This document shows positions 1 to 8,466 of a stretch of 64,000 bases of DNA, one piece after another; positions within the stretch are counted from its first letter, which is position 1; each line of letters begins with the position of its first letter. The translations under genes and the position numbers were made by a program. Source of the stretch: Gillisella taibaishanensis. Lineage in GTDB: Bacteria > Pseudomonadota > Alphaproteobacteria > Rhizobiales > Rhizobiaceae. The notes under the pieces were generated by a model. That model was given only the letters and a program-made list of their open reading frames with translations. It ran no database searches and was not told where the DNA came from. The stretch lies in the NCBI RefSeq assembly GCF_001938985.1, contig NZ_MKIN01000018.1, positions 62,001-126,000 of the forward strand. The letters run 5' to 3'.

Positions 1-37
1 CGATATACTGGCCTTTGCCGCCTTGCTTCTGGTCCAT
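1..37 (-). CDS. 5' end of an unidentified gene running off the left edge
   Basis: A leftward reading frame opens with ATG at 37 and reads MDQKQGGKGQYI before the window ends. A purine-rich stretch (GGGGACGA) lies a few bases ahead of the ATG and could be its ribosome binding site. Only 12 residues are visible, so no family can be assigned. The gene would be divergent from tex. Confidence 0.35.
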   Translation of the reverse strand, partial: MDQKQGGKGQYI

Positions 38-170
38 ATTAACAGTCGTCCCCGATAAGCCCCGTCTCGTTTCGAACTATAGACGGGGCCGGTCAAAAGA
101 GAATGCTCATAAATGGTTAACCCTGTCAGAGGGCTGATTTCCCGGTTCGATGGTTAACCGGCAAGGCTAG

Positions 171-271
171 AGTTTGTCAGGGAAAAGTGGAATCCGGTTT
201 TCCCGAAAAGACAAACGAAAACAGAAGAATCTAGGGTCTGTCAGGTTCAATCTGAACCTGACAGACCCTAG
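171..271. repeat. Palindromic intergenic repeat, family A, copy 1
   Basis: The element has a conserved block (AGTTTGTCAGGGAAAAGTGG then CCGGTTTTCCC, 171-205) followed by a perfect 19-bp inverted repeat at 231-249 and 253-271 with a 3-base loop. The same two-part element recurs in opposite orientation at 48665-48764, and its first block also occurs at 23713-23758. It sits between the divergent gene at the left edge and tex. It resembles the short palindromic mosaic elements known from rhizobial genomes, though exact family identity was not checked. Confidence 0.8.
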
Positions 272-366
272 ATTGCGGCTTGCTTTCCTGTGGAACCCGG
301 TGCTTGGCTGTTGTCTTGCCCGATTGGCCGACTACAGTCGCGCGGCAAATTTCAGAAGGAAGACCC

Positions 367-2697
367 ATGGCCGACGACATCAAATCCATCGCCGCAATCA
401 TCGCGGGCGAGATCAATGCCAGGCCGGACCAGGTCGTTTCCGCCGTGGATCTCTTGGATGGCGGCGCTACCGTTCCCTTCATCGCCCGTTACCGCAAGGA
501 AGTCACCGGCGGCCTCGACGATACGCAATTGCGCAACCTGGCCGAACGGCTGACCTATCTGCGCGAGCTCGGTGCGCGGCGCAAAGCCATCGTCGACAGC
601 ATTGTCTCCCAGGATAAGATGAGCGACGATCTTGCCTTGAAGATCGCCCGCGCCACGACCAAGGCCGAGCTGGAAGATCTCTATCTGCCCTATAAGCCGA
701 AGCGCCGCACCCGCGCTGAAATCGCCCGCGAAAAGGGGCTGGGACCTTTGGCCGAGGCGATCTGGGCCGACCGAACGGTCGATCCGGCCAAGTTGGCGGA
801 GGCTTATGTGAAGGGTGAGGTTGCCGATGTGAAGGCCGCTCTCGAAGGCGCGCGCGACATCGTCGCCGAGACCATGGCGGAAAATGCCGATCTCCTGAAG
901 AGCCTGCGCAACTATCTGAAGGATAAGGCGATCCTCTATTCGAAGGTGGTCGACGGCAAGCAGGCGACAGGCGAAAAATTCGCCGATTATTTCGATCATT
1001 CCGAGCGTTGGGCGACGGTGCCGGGCCACCGGGCGCTGGCCATGCTGCGCGGCTGGAACGAGGAAGTGCTGACGCTGACCATAGAGGCTGACCGGGACGA
1101 TGTCTCGCCGGTCAAGCCGGCCCAGCAGACGATGGCGCTGGCTTTCGGCATCAGCAACAAAGGCCCGGCCGACAAGTGGCTGATGGAGGTTGCTGGCTGG
1201 ACCTGGCGGGTGAAGCTGTCGATGTCGCTATCGCTCGACCTGATGCGCGAGCTTCGCGAACGCGCCGAGGAAGAGGCGATCCATGTCTTTGCCCGCAATC
1301 TCAAGGACCTACTGCTCGCCGCACCGGCCGGCTCACGCCCGACCATGGGGCTTGATCCGGGCATCCGCACCGGCGTCAAAGTGGCTGTCGTCGATGGTAC
1401 CGGCAAGGTGCTGGAGACTACGACCGTCTATCCTTTCCCGCCGAAAAACGATATCCGCGGCACTCAGGCGGAACTGGCCAGCCTGATCCGCAAGCATGGT
1501 GTCGATCTCATTGCCATCGGCAATGGTACCGGCAGCCGCGAGACCGAAAAGCTGGTGGCTGACATGCTGGCGAACCTACCAGCATCCTCGCAAAACGGGG
1601 GAGGCCAGAAGCCGACCAAGGTGATCGTGTCGGAGGCCGGTGCTTCGGTCTATTCGGCCTCTGAGCTGGCTGCCAAGGAATTTCCCAATCTTGATGTGTC
1701 ACTGCGCGGTGCCGTCTCGATTGCCCGGCGCCTGCAGGACCCGCTGGCCGAACTCGTCAAGATCGATCCGAAGTCGATCGGCGTCGGCCAGTACCAGCAC
1801 GATGTCGACCAGGGCAAGCTTGGTCGCTCGCTGGACGGCGTGGTCGAAGACGCCGTGAATGCTGTCGGTGTCGATCTCAATACGGCGTCTGCGCCGCTGC
1901 TTGCCCGGGTGTCCGGCCTTGGCGGCTCGATTGCGGAGGCCATCGTTGCCCATCGCGATCAGACCGGGCCGTTTTCCACCCGCAAGGACCTGATGAAGGT
2001 GCCGAGGCTCGGTGCGCGCACTTTTGAGCAATGCGCCGGCTTCCTACGCATTCCCGATGGCAAGGAGCCGCTCGACGCATCCGCCGTGCATCCTGAAGCC
2101 TATGGCGTGGCCAAGAAGATCGTTGCCGCCTGCGGCCGCGACCTGCGCACCATCATGGGCGACAGCAGTCTGCTGAAGGGCCTCGATCCGCGCCAGTTTG
2201 TCGACGAGCAATTCGGCCTGCCGACGGTCAAGGACATTCTGGCGGAAATGGAAAAGCCGGGCCGCGATCCGCGCCCGAGCTTCAAGACCGCGACCTTCGC
2301 CGATGGCGTCGATGAGATCACCGACCTGAAGCCGGGGATGCTGCTGGAAGGCACGGTCACCAATGTCGCGGCCTTCGGCGCCTTCGTCGATATCGGCGTC
2401 CATCAGGACGGGCTGGTGCATGTGTCGCAACTGGCCGACCGGTTCGTCAAAGACCCGCATGAAGTGGTCAAGGCCGGCGATGTGGTCAAGGTCCGCGTGG
2501 TCGAGGTGGATGTGAAGCGCAAACGCATTGCGCTGACCATGCGCAAGGATGGTGGCGAAGCGCCGCCGCCTTCGGCCCGCGACAACCGAGGGCCTGCGGT
2601 CATGCGCCATGCCAATCCTAAATCTGCTGGACGCGAGGAAAAGCCTGCGCTTGGCGGGTTGGGTGCCGCGCTGGCCGAGGCAATGCGCAAGAAGTAG
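367..2697 (+). CDS. tex: Tex, RNA-binding transcription accessory protein
   Basis: The product is 776 aa. Tex proteins are cytoplasmic nucleic-acid-binding proteins tied to transcription and stress or toxin expression. The expected order is visible: an N-terminal Tex helical region, a YqgF/RNase H-like domain beginning [17 protein letters not shown], helix-hairpin-helix repeats around [19 protein letters not shown], and a C-terminal S1 domain ([20 protein letters not shown]). The length is normal for the family. The frame is open upstream to 280, but ATG 367 follows AGAAGGAAG at proper spacing and [16 protein letters not shown] matches the family N-terminus. It is transcribed alone and ends in a hairpin terminator. 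Confidence 0.95.
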   Translation: MADDIKSIAAIIAGEINARPDQVVSAVDLLDGGATVPFIARYRKEVTGGLDDTQLRNLAERLTYLRELGARRKAIVDSIVSQDKMSDDLALKIARATTKAELEDLYLPYKPKRRTRAEIAREKGLGPLAEAIWADRTVDPAKLAEAYVKGEVADVKAALEGARDIVAETMAENADLLKSLRNYLKDKAILYSKVVDGKQATGEKFADYFDHSERWATVPGHRALAMLRGWNEEVLTLTIEADRDDVSPVKPAQQTMALAFGISNKGPADKWLMEVAGWTWRVKLSMSLSLDLMRELRERAEEEAIHVFARNLKDLLLAAPAGSRPTMGLDPGIRTGVKVAVVDGTGKVLETTTVYPFPPKNDIRGTQAELASLIRKHGVDLIAIGNGTGSRETEKLVADMLANLPASSQNGGGQKPTKVIVSEAGASVYSASELAAKEFPNLDVSLRGAVSIARRLQDPLAELVKIDPKSIGVGQYQHDVDQGKLGRSLDGVVEDAVNAVGVDLNTASAPLLARVSGLGGSIAEAIVAHRDQTGPFSTRKDLMKVPRLGARTFEQCAGFLRIPDGKEPLDASAVHPEAYGVAKKIVAACGRDLRTIMGDSSLLKGLDPRQFVDEQFGLPTVKDILAEMEKPGRDPRPSFKTATFADGVDEITDLKPGMLLEGTVTNVAAFGAFVDIGVHQDGLVHVSQLADRFVKDPHEVVKAGDVVKVRVVEVDVKRKRIALTMRKDGGEAPPPSARDNRGPAVMRHANPKSAGREEKPALGGLGAALAEAMRKK

Positions 2698-2726
2698 AAA
2701 TAAAACCCAAAGTAGAGATAGCAAAT

Positions 2727-2764
2727 GGCCATGCGCTTTCCGGTGCATGGCCGTTTGATTTTGC
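2727..2764 (+). terminator. Rho-independent terminator of tex
   Basis: An 8-bp GGCCATGC / GCATGGCC stem with a 10-base loop is followed by GTTTGATTTTG, 30 bases after the tex stop. Confidence 0.7.
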
Positions 2765-2882
2765 AGAATGTTCCATCGATTTTTGAAAATTATGTGACAA
2801 AAGCACACTTGTCAGCGCCATCAGAGACGATAGGGTTAGCCATTCGGTGAATGGGCAATCTCTTTCTTCTCTGGAGGTGTCA

Positions 2883-4151
2883 ATGGCTTCATCTCTTCGT
2901 GGCATGTTGGCGAAGATCATCCGAAAAGGCACCCTTGATGTTATCGGGGCAGATGGACAGGTCCAGCGCTTCGGCGACGGGTCTGGTACGCCGATCACCA
3001 TCCATTTCTTCGACGAGCGGGCGGAAGAGGAAATCTACCGCGATGCGCAGCTGAAGCTGGGCGAAGTCTATATGCAGGGCCGCATGGCCTTCGAAAAAGG
3101 CGATATCTACGATCTCCTGGCGCTGGTCAAAACCAACACGCTGGTGGCAGACCTGACGTTCCCGATGATCTGGCGCGGGTTGCTGCGCATCGCCGCAGCG
3201 CGAGCGCGTGGACTGCTGCCCGTCAACCATAACAGACGCAATGTTGCGCATCACTATGACCTCAGCGCCAAGCTGTTCGATCTGTTTCTCGACGAGGACT
3301 GGCAATATTCCTGCGCCTATTTCAATCCGCCAGGCATTTCGCTGGAGGAGGCGCAGCTTGCCAAGAAGCGTCACATCGCCGCCAAGCTGATGCCGGAACC
3401 GCGCCAGCGCGTGCTGGAAATCGGCTCCGGCTGGGGTGGCATGGCGATCTATCTGGCGGAAACCTGCGGCGTCGATGTCAGCGGCATCACGCTGAGCGAA
3501 GAGCAGTTGAAGGTCTCGCGCGACCGGGCCGCCAAGCGAGGCCTGACCGACCGGGTCCGTTTCGACCTTCAGGATTACCGCACGATGAAGGCGCAATCCT
3601 TCGGAGGGCCCTTCGACCGGATCGTCTCGGTCGGCATGTTCGAGCATGTCGGCGTCGCCAATTACCGGCGCTTCTTTCGCAAGGTGCACGAGTTGATGGA
3701 CGATGACGGGGTGATGATCCTGCATTCGATCGGCCAGCCCTATCCGGCGCTCTACAACAATCCCTTCTTCGAGAAATACATTTTTCCCGGTGGCTATATT
3801 CCGTCTCTGGCCGAGGTGCTGCCAGATGTCGAGAAGTCGGGTCTGCTCGTTGCCGATTGCGAGATCCTGCCGATGCATTACGGCCATACGCTGCGCCATT
3901 GGCGCGAGCGTTTCATGGCGCGCAAAGAGGAGGCTGCGAAACTCTATGACGAGGCCTTCGTGCGCATGTGGGAGTTTTATCTCGCCGGCTCGGAAATGGC
4001 CTTCACCCATGAGGATTTTTTCATCTTCCAGCTGCAGATCACCAAGAAGCGGATGAGCGTGCCAAACAATCGCGACTATATCGCCGGCCGCGAAGAGGCA
4101 TTGAAGGGGAAGGAGGCGTCCAGAGCGCCGTTGGAAAAAGTGCTGTTTTGA
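2883..4151 (+). CDS. cfa: Cyclopropane-fatty-acyl-phospholipid synthase family protein
   Basis: The 422-aa protein is a SAM-dependent enzyme that methylenates the double bond of unsaturated phospholipid acyl chains at the membrane, typical of stationary phase or acid stress. The motif AHHYDLS lies at about 122-128 and the SAM-binding glycine loop VLEIGSGWGG at 177-186, followed by GVDVSGITLSEEQ, as in the family. ATG 2883 is preceded by CTGGAGGTG, which decides it over an in-frame GTG at 2847. The length is normal. A transposase remnant begins right at the stop codon without obvious loss of the C-terminus. Rhizobia often carry two cfa genes; which paralogue this is cannot be told here. Confidence 0.92.
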   Translation: MASSLRGMLAKIIRKGTLDVIGADGQVQRFGDGSGTPITIHFFDERAEEEIYRDAQLKLGEVYMQGRMAFEKGDIYDLLALVKTNTLVADLTFPMIWRGLLRIAAARARGLLPVNHNRRNVAHHYDLSAKLFDLFLDEDWQYSCAYFNPPGISLEEAQLAKKRHIAAKLMPEPRQRVLEIGSGWGGMAIYLAETCGVDVSGITLSEEQLKVSRDRAAKRGLTDRVRFDLQDYRTMKAQSFGGPFDRIVSVGMFEHVGVANYRRFFRKVHELMDDDGVMILHSIGQPYPALYNNPFFEKYIFPGGYIPSLAEVLPDVEKSGLLVADCEILPMHYGHTLRHWRERFMARKEEAAKLYDEAFVRMWEFYLAGSEMAFTHEDFFIFQLQITKKRMSVPNNRDYIAGREEALKGKEASRAPLEKVLF

Positions 4152-4330
4152 TGTGGCCGCCCGCATACTCGCCGTCGGTGTGGATCTCGCCTTCGAGCAT
4201 CATCCGGAAACGCCGCGTCAAGATGGCCTCGCGCATGTTAATGAGCAGCACCCATGCTGTTTTGTACTGGCAGCCGAGTTCGCGAGCGAGCTGGAGCGAC
4301 CTTCCGAGTTGGGCCGGAGCGAAGGAATGA
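4149..4330 (-). pseudogene. Remnant of an IS1595-family transposase
   Basis: Read leftward from about 4330, the frame gives LQLARELGCQYKTAWVLL, then MREAI and LEGEIHTDGEYAGGH. This fits the part of ISXO2-like (IS1595 family) DDE transposases where the helical QYKTAW region leads into the first catalytic Asp (E-x-D-G-x-Y-x-G-G). Only about 60 codons survive. The flanks are the cfa stop codon on one side and an unrelated small ORF on the other. No terminal inverted repeats or target duplication were seen, so the insertion is old and deleted. Confidence 0.7.
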
Positions 4331-4617
4331 CGGATTTGCGTGAAATCAAAGACGTATTTTCTGTTGAAAGTCGTCCGGGAACGATGGTTCTGGTGGCGGG
4401 TATCTCGGATTTGCCTGTGAGCAGAAAGCTTACGGCGATTGTGCGCAGGCCTGACGGATCGACTACGGAGACGGTCGCCTATAAGGATTGGCTTCTCCGT
4501 CGAACACCAGCAGTCCACGAGGTCGAGGGTTTTCTCTTGGTCGGTCTTGAAAAAAGCGACATTCCAGACGGAAGCTCGGTTGAAATCAGGATCGATGGAA
4601 TGGCGTCGATCGGCTGA
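4327..4617 (+). CDS. Small hypothetical protein beside an IS remnant
   Basis: A 96-aa ORF starts at ATG 4327 behind GGAGCGAAGGA. The protein looks like a small beta-rich soluble domain (LTAIVRRPDGSTTETVAYKDW, then a VEIRID ending) with no signal peptide or membrane segment. The family is not recognised. The frame is open further upstream, but that part is only the antisense of the transposase remnant, so the shorter start is preferred. Its base composition is more AT-rich than cfa and ubiA on either side, which suggests it arrived with the mobile element. Confidence 0.5.
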   Translation: MTDLREIKDVFSVESRPGTMVLVAGISDLPVSRKLTAIVRRPDGSTTETVAYKDWLLRRTPAVHEVEGFLLVGLEKSDIPDGSSVEIRIDGMASIG

Positions 4618-4836
4618 GGCATTGGACGCTCGGTAGTTCAAGCGGCTGATTGCCTGACATGCGCCCCGAAGCCTGGAATTCAAAGCTGGTGGCAGTTGCT
4701 ACCTAAATCCGCAAATCCTCTGCGTCGTGTACTGTGGGGGAGGTGTGTCGCGCGCCGACACACGCTTATGTTCCTGCGCATTTTCAGAGGGGAAACCGCT
4801 TTCCCCTTTCCCTGGAAATGCTCTATAGATCATGCC
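4618..4836. other. Intergenic region ahead of ubiA with a family A-like repeat
   Basis: No gene is supported here. Positions 4776-4827 hold a palindromic element (GCGCATTTTC ... GGGGAAACCG ... CCCCTTTCC ... GGAAATGCTCTA) related to the one at 57585-57635. It ends ten bases before the ubiA start codon and so forms most of the presumed ubiA leader. Confidence 0.6.
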
Positions 4837-5790
4837 ATGAGCACCGCCAGTGACACCACCGCCCGCGTCCACGACGCGACCCCCGATAACTGGGTCTACC
4901 GGCATCTGCCGCGGCCTGTCTGGCCCTATGCGCAGCTGGCCCGCTGGGACCGGCCGATCGGCTGGGAATTGCTGATGTGGCCCTGCCTCTGGTCGTCGGC
5001 GCTGGCGGCCAATTACCTCGCAGGCGAGAATGCCCTGCCGGTCTGGACCTTTGTTGCACATCTCATCCTGTTCTTCATCGGCTCGGTCGCCATGCGCGGC
5101 GCGGGCTGCACCTATAACGATCTTGTCGACGAAGAAATCGACGGTTCAGTCGCCCGCACGCGCTCGCGGCCGCTGCCATCGGGCCGGGTGACGCGACGCC
5201 AGGCGAAGCTCTTCATTCTTGGCCAAGCCCTGGTCGGCGCCGTGGTGCTGTTCTGCTTCAACGGCTTTTCCATCCTGCTGGGCTTGTCCTCGCTGGTCAT
5301 CGTCGCCGTCTATCCCTTTGCCAAGCGCTTTACCGACTGGCCGCAGTTCTTCCTTGGCCTTGCCTTTTCCTGGGGCGGCTTGATGGGCTGGGCCGCGCTC
5401 ACCGGCTCGCTGTCGCTGGCCGCCGTGCTGATGTACGGCGCTGCCATCGTCTGGACCATCGGCTATGACACGATCTATGCCCATCAGGACAGGGAGGACG
5501 ACGCCCTGGTCGGCGTGCGCTCCACCGCACGGCTGTTTGCCGACGATACCAAGATTTGGCTGTCGGGCTTCTATGTCGCCATGGGCCTGCTGCTGTTTGT
5601 CTCTTTCCTCCTCGCCGGCGCCGGTTTCCCGGCCTATCTCGGCCTGATCGCCGCGCTTGTCCTTCTCGGCTACCAGATCAAAGTGTTGGATATCAACAAT
5701 CCCCTCCAGTGCCACGCGCTGTTCAAACTGAATGGCAAGGTCGGATTGATCCTGTTCCTCGGCCTCGTCTGCGCCATCCCATTCGCGTGA
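4837..5790 (+). CDS. ubiA: 4-hydroxybenzoate polyprenyltransferase
   Basis: The 317-aa integral membrane protein attaches the polyprenyl tail to 4-hydroxybenzoate in ubiquinone synthesis. Both Asp-rich prenyl-diphosphate motifs are visible: NDLVDEEID followed by the family hallmark RPLPSG, and later YAHQDREDD. Multiple hydrophobic segments follow, as expected of a UbiA fold. ATG 4837 is chosen because the family N-terminus (RPVWPYAQLARWDRPIGWELLMWPCLW) begins soon after. An earlier ATG at 4832 runs straight into a stop, and the longer frame back to 4696 is repeat DNA. No clear Shine-Dalgarno site is present. Confidence 0.95.
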   Translation: MSTASDTTARVHDATPDNWVYRHLPRPVWPYAQLARWDRPIGWELLMWPCLWSSALAANYLAGENALPVWTFVAHLILFFIGSVAMRGAGCTYNDLVDEEIDGSVARTRSRPLPSGRVTRRQAKLFILGQALVGAVVLFCFNGFSILLGLSSLVIVAVYPFAKRFTDWPQFFLGLAFSWGGLMGWAALTGSLSLAAVLMYGAAIVWTIGYDTIYAHQDREDDALVGVRSTARLFADDTKIWLSGFYVAMGLLLFVSFLLAGAGFPAYLGLIAALVLLGYQIKVLDINNPLQCHALFKLNGKVGLILFLGLVCAIPFA

Positions 5791-5830
5791 TCGCATAGCT
5801 CTCATATAAGAGAGATCTTGTATTCTAATG

Positions 5831-5853
5831 CCATATAGGGTACCCCCCTATGG
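5831..5853. promoter_or_regulatory. Operator of the RcnR/DmeR-type regulator
   Basis: An inverted repeat CCATA ... TATGG encloses a G3-TA-C6 core (CCATATAGGGTACCCCCCTA, then TGG). RcnR/FrmR-family repressors bind inverted repeats with such G/C tracts. The site ends one base before the dmeR start codon and would cover the start of the transcript. Confidence 0.7.
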
Positions 5854-5854
5854 C

Positions 5855-6130
5855 ATGAGCCATACAATCAAACACCAGGCCAAGCTGCTCGCCCGCATCA
5901 GGCGGATGAAAGGGCAGATGGAGGCCATCGAAACCGCCCTTCTCGCCGAGAAGCCCTGCGAAGACATCATGAACCTGACGGCCTCGGTGCGCGGCGCGCT
6001 GACCGGGCTGATGGCAGAATTGATCGAGGAGCATATCCGCGAGCATGTCGTTGCCGAGGGACTGGATTCTTCCGACCGCAACAAGGGCGCTGAAGATCTC
6101 ATCGAGGTGATCAGGAGCTATCTCAAATGA
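5855..6130 (+). CDS. dmeR: RcnR/DmeR-type Ni/Co-responsive repressor
   Basis: The 91-aa protein belongs to the CsoR/RcnR/FrmR all-helical repressors. Beginning at ATG 5855 it reads MSHTI, and the four RcnR metal ligands fall at exactly the E. coli positions: His3, Cys35, His60 and His64. Because the N-terminal amine and His3 bind metal in RcnR, this decides the start over ATG 5828, which would add nine residues and place the operator inside the coding sequence. It overlaps the exporter gene by ATGA and very probably represses both, releasing DNA when Ni or Co binds. There is no strong ribosome binding site. Confidence 0.92.
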   Translation: MSHTIKHQAKLLARIRRMKGQMEAIETALLAEKPCEDIMNLTASVRGALTGLMAELIEEHIREHVVAEGLDSSDRNKGAEDLIEVIRSYLK

Positions 6131-7227
6131 CATCGCACACCCATGGCGAAAGCGGGCACGGGAAAGTCGGGCACGGGGAAAGCGGGCACGACGAGGGCCA
6201 CCACTCGCATCCCCATCCGCACACTCATGATCATCACGACCATGATCATGAGCACGGTCATAGCCATAACCATAACCACAACCATGACCACGCCGATCGC
6301 CTCGCCAGCCGGCATGATCACGTCTTTCTCGGCCGCGACCACCAGCGCAACGAGCGTCGCACCTGGGCGGTCATCGCCGTCACCACGGTCATGATGGTGG
6401 TGGAAATTACCGCCGGCCATTTGTTCGGTTCCATGGCGCTGACGGCCGACGGCTGGCACATGGCCACCCATGCCGGCGCCATTCTGGTCTCGGCGCTGGC
6501 TTACAGTCTTGCCCGCCGCCATGCCGGCAACCCCCAATTCACCTTCGGCACCGGCAAATTTGGCGATCTCGCCGCCTTCTCCAGCGCTATTTTTCTTGGG
6601 TTTGTCGCAGTGATCATCGCCTGGGAAAGCCTATGGCGTATCGTCGATCCGGTGCCGATCGACTTTTTCGAGGCCATCGTGATCGCCGCCATCGGTCTCG
6701 TCGTCAATCTGGTCTGCGCGCTACTGTTGCAGGAAGATCATCATCACGGGCACGGCCATCATCATGATCATCACGACCATGCCTCCAGCCACCATGGTGG
6801 CGACCGCAACCTGCGTGCTGCCTATATCCATGTGCTTGCGGATGCCCTGACCTCGGTCATGGCCATCGGGGCTCTGTTGCTCGGCAGTGTGTTTGGTTGG
6901 CTCTGGCTCGATCCGTTGATCGGCGTCGCCGGCGCGCTGGTGATTGGCAGCTGGGCTTTCGGGCTGATGCGCGATAGCGCCATGGTCCTGCTTGATCATG
7001 TCCCCGAAACGCAAGATCTTTCCGGGGAGATCCGCCGGACGATCGAGGCCGAAGGGGCTGATATTTCCGACCTGCATGTCTGGCAATTGGGACCCGGCCA
7101 CCACGGCGCTATCGTCTCGCTGGTCGCATCCAATCCGCAACCAAGCGCCTGGTACCGCGAAAAACTGTCCCATATTGCTGCCCTGTCGCATGTGACGGTG
7201 GAAGTCGAGCGGGCTAAAGCGGCCTGA
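6127..7227 (+). CDS. dmeF: Cation diffusion facilitator exporter, DmeF type (Co/Ni)
   Basis: The 366-aa inner-membrane protein exports divalent metal from the cytoplasm in exchange for protons. The first 60 residues are extremely His-rich and partly tandem (GHGKVGHGESGHDEGHH). Six membrane segments follow, with metal-site motifs ADGWHMATH in the second and HVLADALTS in the fifth. A second His-rich loop (residues about 205-220) lies between segments four and five, and a cytoplasmic C-terminal domain ends the protein. The direct coupling to an RcnR-type regulator argues for Co/Ni over Zn. Confidence 0.92.
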   Translation: MTSHTHGESGHGKVGHGESGHDEGHHSHPHPHTHDHHDHDHEHGHSHNHNHNHDHADRLASRHDHVFLGRDHQRNERRTWAVIAVTTVMMVVEITAGHLFGSMALTADGWHMATHAGAILVSALAYSLARRHAGNPQFTFGTGKFGDLAAFSSAIFLGFVAVIIAWESLWRIVDPVPIDFFEAIVIAAIGLVVNLVCALLLQEDHHHGHGHHHDHHDHASSHHGGDRNLRAAYIHVLADALTSVMAIGALLLGSVFGWLWLDPLIGVAGALVIGSWAFGLMRDSAMVLLDHVPETQDLSGEIRRTIEAEGADISDLHVWQLGPGHHGAIVSLVASNPQPSAWYREKLSHIAALSHVTVEVERAKAA

Positions 7228-7328
7228 GGCCGGCGGCGTCGGGCAGGGCGCTTGCCCAGAAACGACACATGGCCCGCCGGTTTGGGCGAGCCATGGTAAG
7301 ATTTTGACGCTTGGCGCGTCCGAAGATT

Positions 7329-7910
7329 TTAACGGCGGGCGATGATTTCCTTGCCCGAAATCTTCATGGAGACGCCGAGATTGCCTGTCGTGCGGCGCAC
7401 GAGGAAGCGTGGGCGGCGGTCTGCAAAATAGGAATGACGGCGGCGGCTGCGCGTCGGAGCGGCTCGGAGTTCGCCCAAATGCTCTTCCAGAGGACGGGCA
7501 ACGCCATCGGCCTCGACCATCAGCATGGGAATACGGAAGGTTTCGGCCCAGCTGCGCCAGTCGGCGGCGATGTCGCAAAGGTCATGAGCGACGAGCAGCG
7601 GAATGCAAAGCTCGGGATCGGTGTGATGCAGTTCCAGCGTCACGGTCACTTCGCCATTGCCATGGTCGATGGCGCGGGCAGCTATCCCCTTGAAGGCCCG
7701 GGCCGGTAAGGCAAAAGACATCGGCAGCCCGCTGGACGGCAGGATCTTGCGCAACACGGCGCCGCGTTCGTCGAGCGTAATGGAGACATTGCCTGACGCG
7801 CTCTGGCCGGAGGCATCACGCATCGCATAGGTTACATGCTGCGGGAATCGCGATGGCTCCAATCGGAAGGTCGCGCCGGCCCAGACGGGCTTCATAACCG
7901 TGTTCGTCAT
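7329..7910 (-). CDS. DUF6101-like conserved hypothetical protein
   Basis: The 193-aa cytoplasmic protein has no signal peptide, membrane segment or catalytic motif that I can identify. The N-terminal half reads like a beta-rich domain (SITLDERGAVLRKILPSSG) and the C-terminus is basic (TRSRRRHSYFADRRPRFLVRR). I recall it as a Rhizobiales family placed under DUF6101, but that naming is from memory. ATG 7910 is preceded by AAGGGTAGTAAG. It stands alone, convergent with dmeF. Confidence 0.8.
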   Translation of the reverse strand: MTNTVMKPVWAGATFRLEPSRFPQHVTYAMRDASGQSASGNVSITLDERGAVLRKILPSSGLPMSFALPARAFKGIAARAIDHGNGEVTVTLELHHTDPELCIPLLVAHDLCDIAADWRSWAETFRIPMLMVEADGVARPLEEHLGELRAAPTRSRRRHSYFADRRPRFLVRRTTGNLGVSMKISGKEIIARR

Positions 7911-8466
7911 CTTACTACCCTTGTTTTACCTGAGAGCCGTTCGTTGCCGTACTCTTCTTTTTTGGGACTTTTCGTCCTCTGAGGCCAAAGATAGCCTTCG
8001 TGTGTTCCGGAGCGCTTAAAAATCGCGGTTAAGAAAATCCTGACGTTCCAGATGGTTATCGAATTGCAAGCGCTAACGGTTTCATTTTCGTGAACCGCTT
8101 TTTTAAAATTGTGAAGGATTAGTTAAGTGTATCCTACTATGTTAGGGAGATAATGCTATGCGTGATCGATGCGTTTCCGCGACCTTTATTGGGGCGAATT
8201 GATCAAAACGTGTATAGACGCCGCGAATGTGTATTGCGGTGGGTCCTCTTGGCGGCGGCGGTTATCTGTCCCGCTTCAAACTCAAGGGCCATTCTGTTTT
8301 GCGGCAAAAGCCAGGAGCAAGGCAGGTAGACCATGATGGGTTACCCGACATCCGTATGATGCAACAGGCCAGGGGTGGCCAGGGGCAGGATCATGCGGTG
8401 ATTGAAAGCGGTGCTTGCAGGACGTGGCAGGCAGTGCTTTCGGAGCTTATCGAGGAATGCACTGCC
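7911..8466. other. Long divergent intergenic region
   Basis: No gene is supported. The reading frame of the downstream gene stays open from 8227, but that extension has no ribosome site and does not resemble the family. AT-rich stretches around 8090-8160 could hold the promoter of the DUF1217 gene. No repeat was found. Confidence 0.5.

Noticed and set aside
2889..4166. 425-codon leftward frame across cfa
   Set aside because: Antisense shadow of cfa; no family likeness and no ribosome site.
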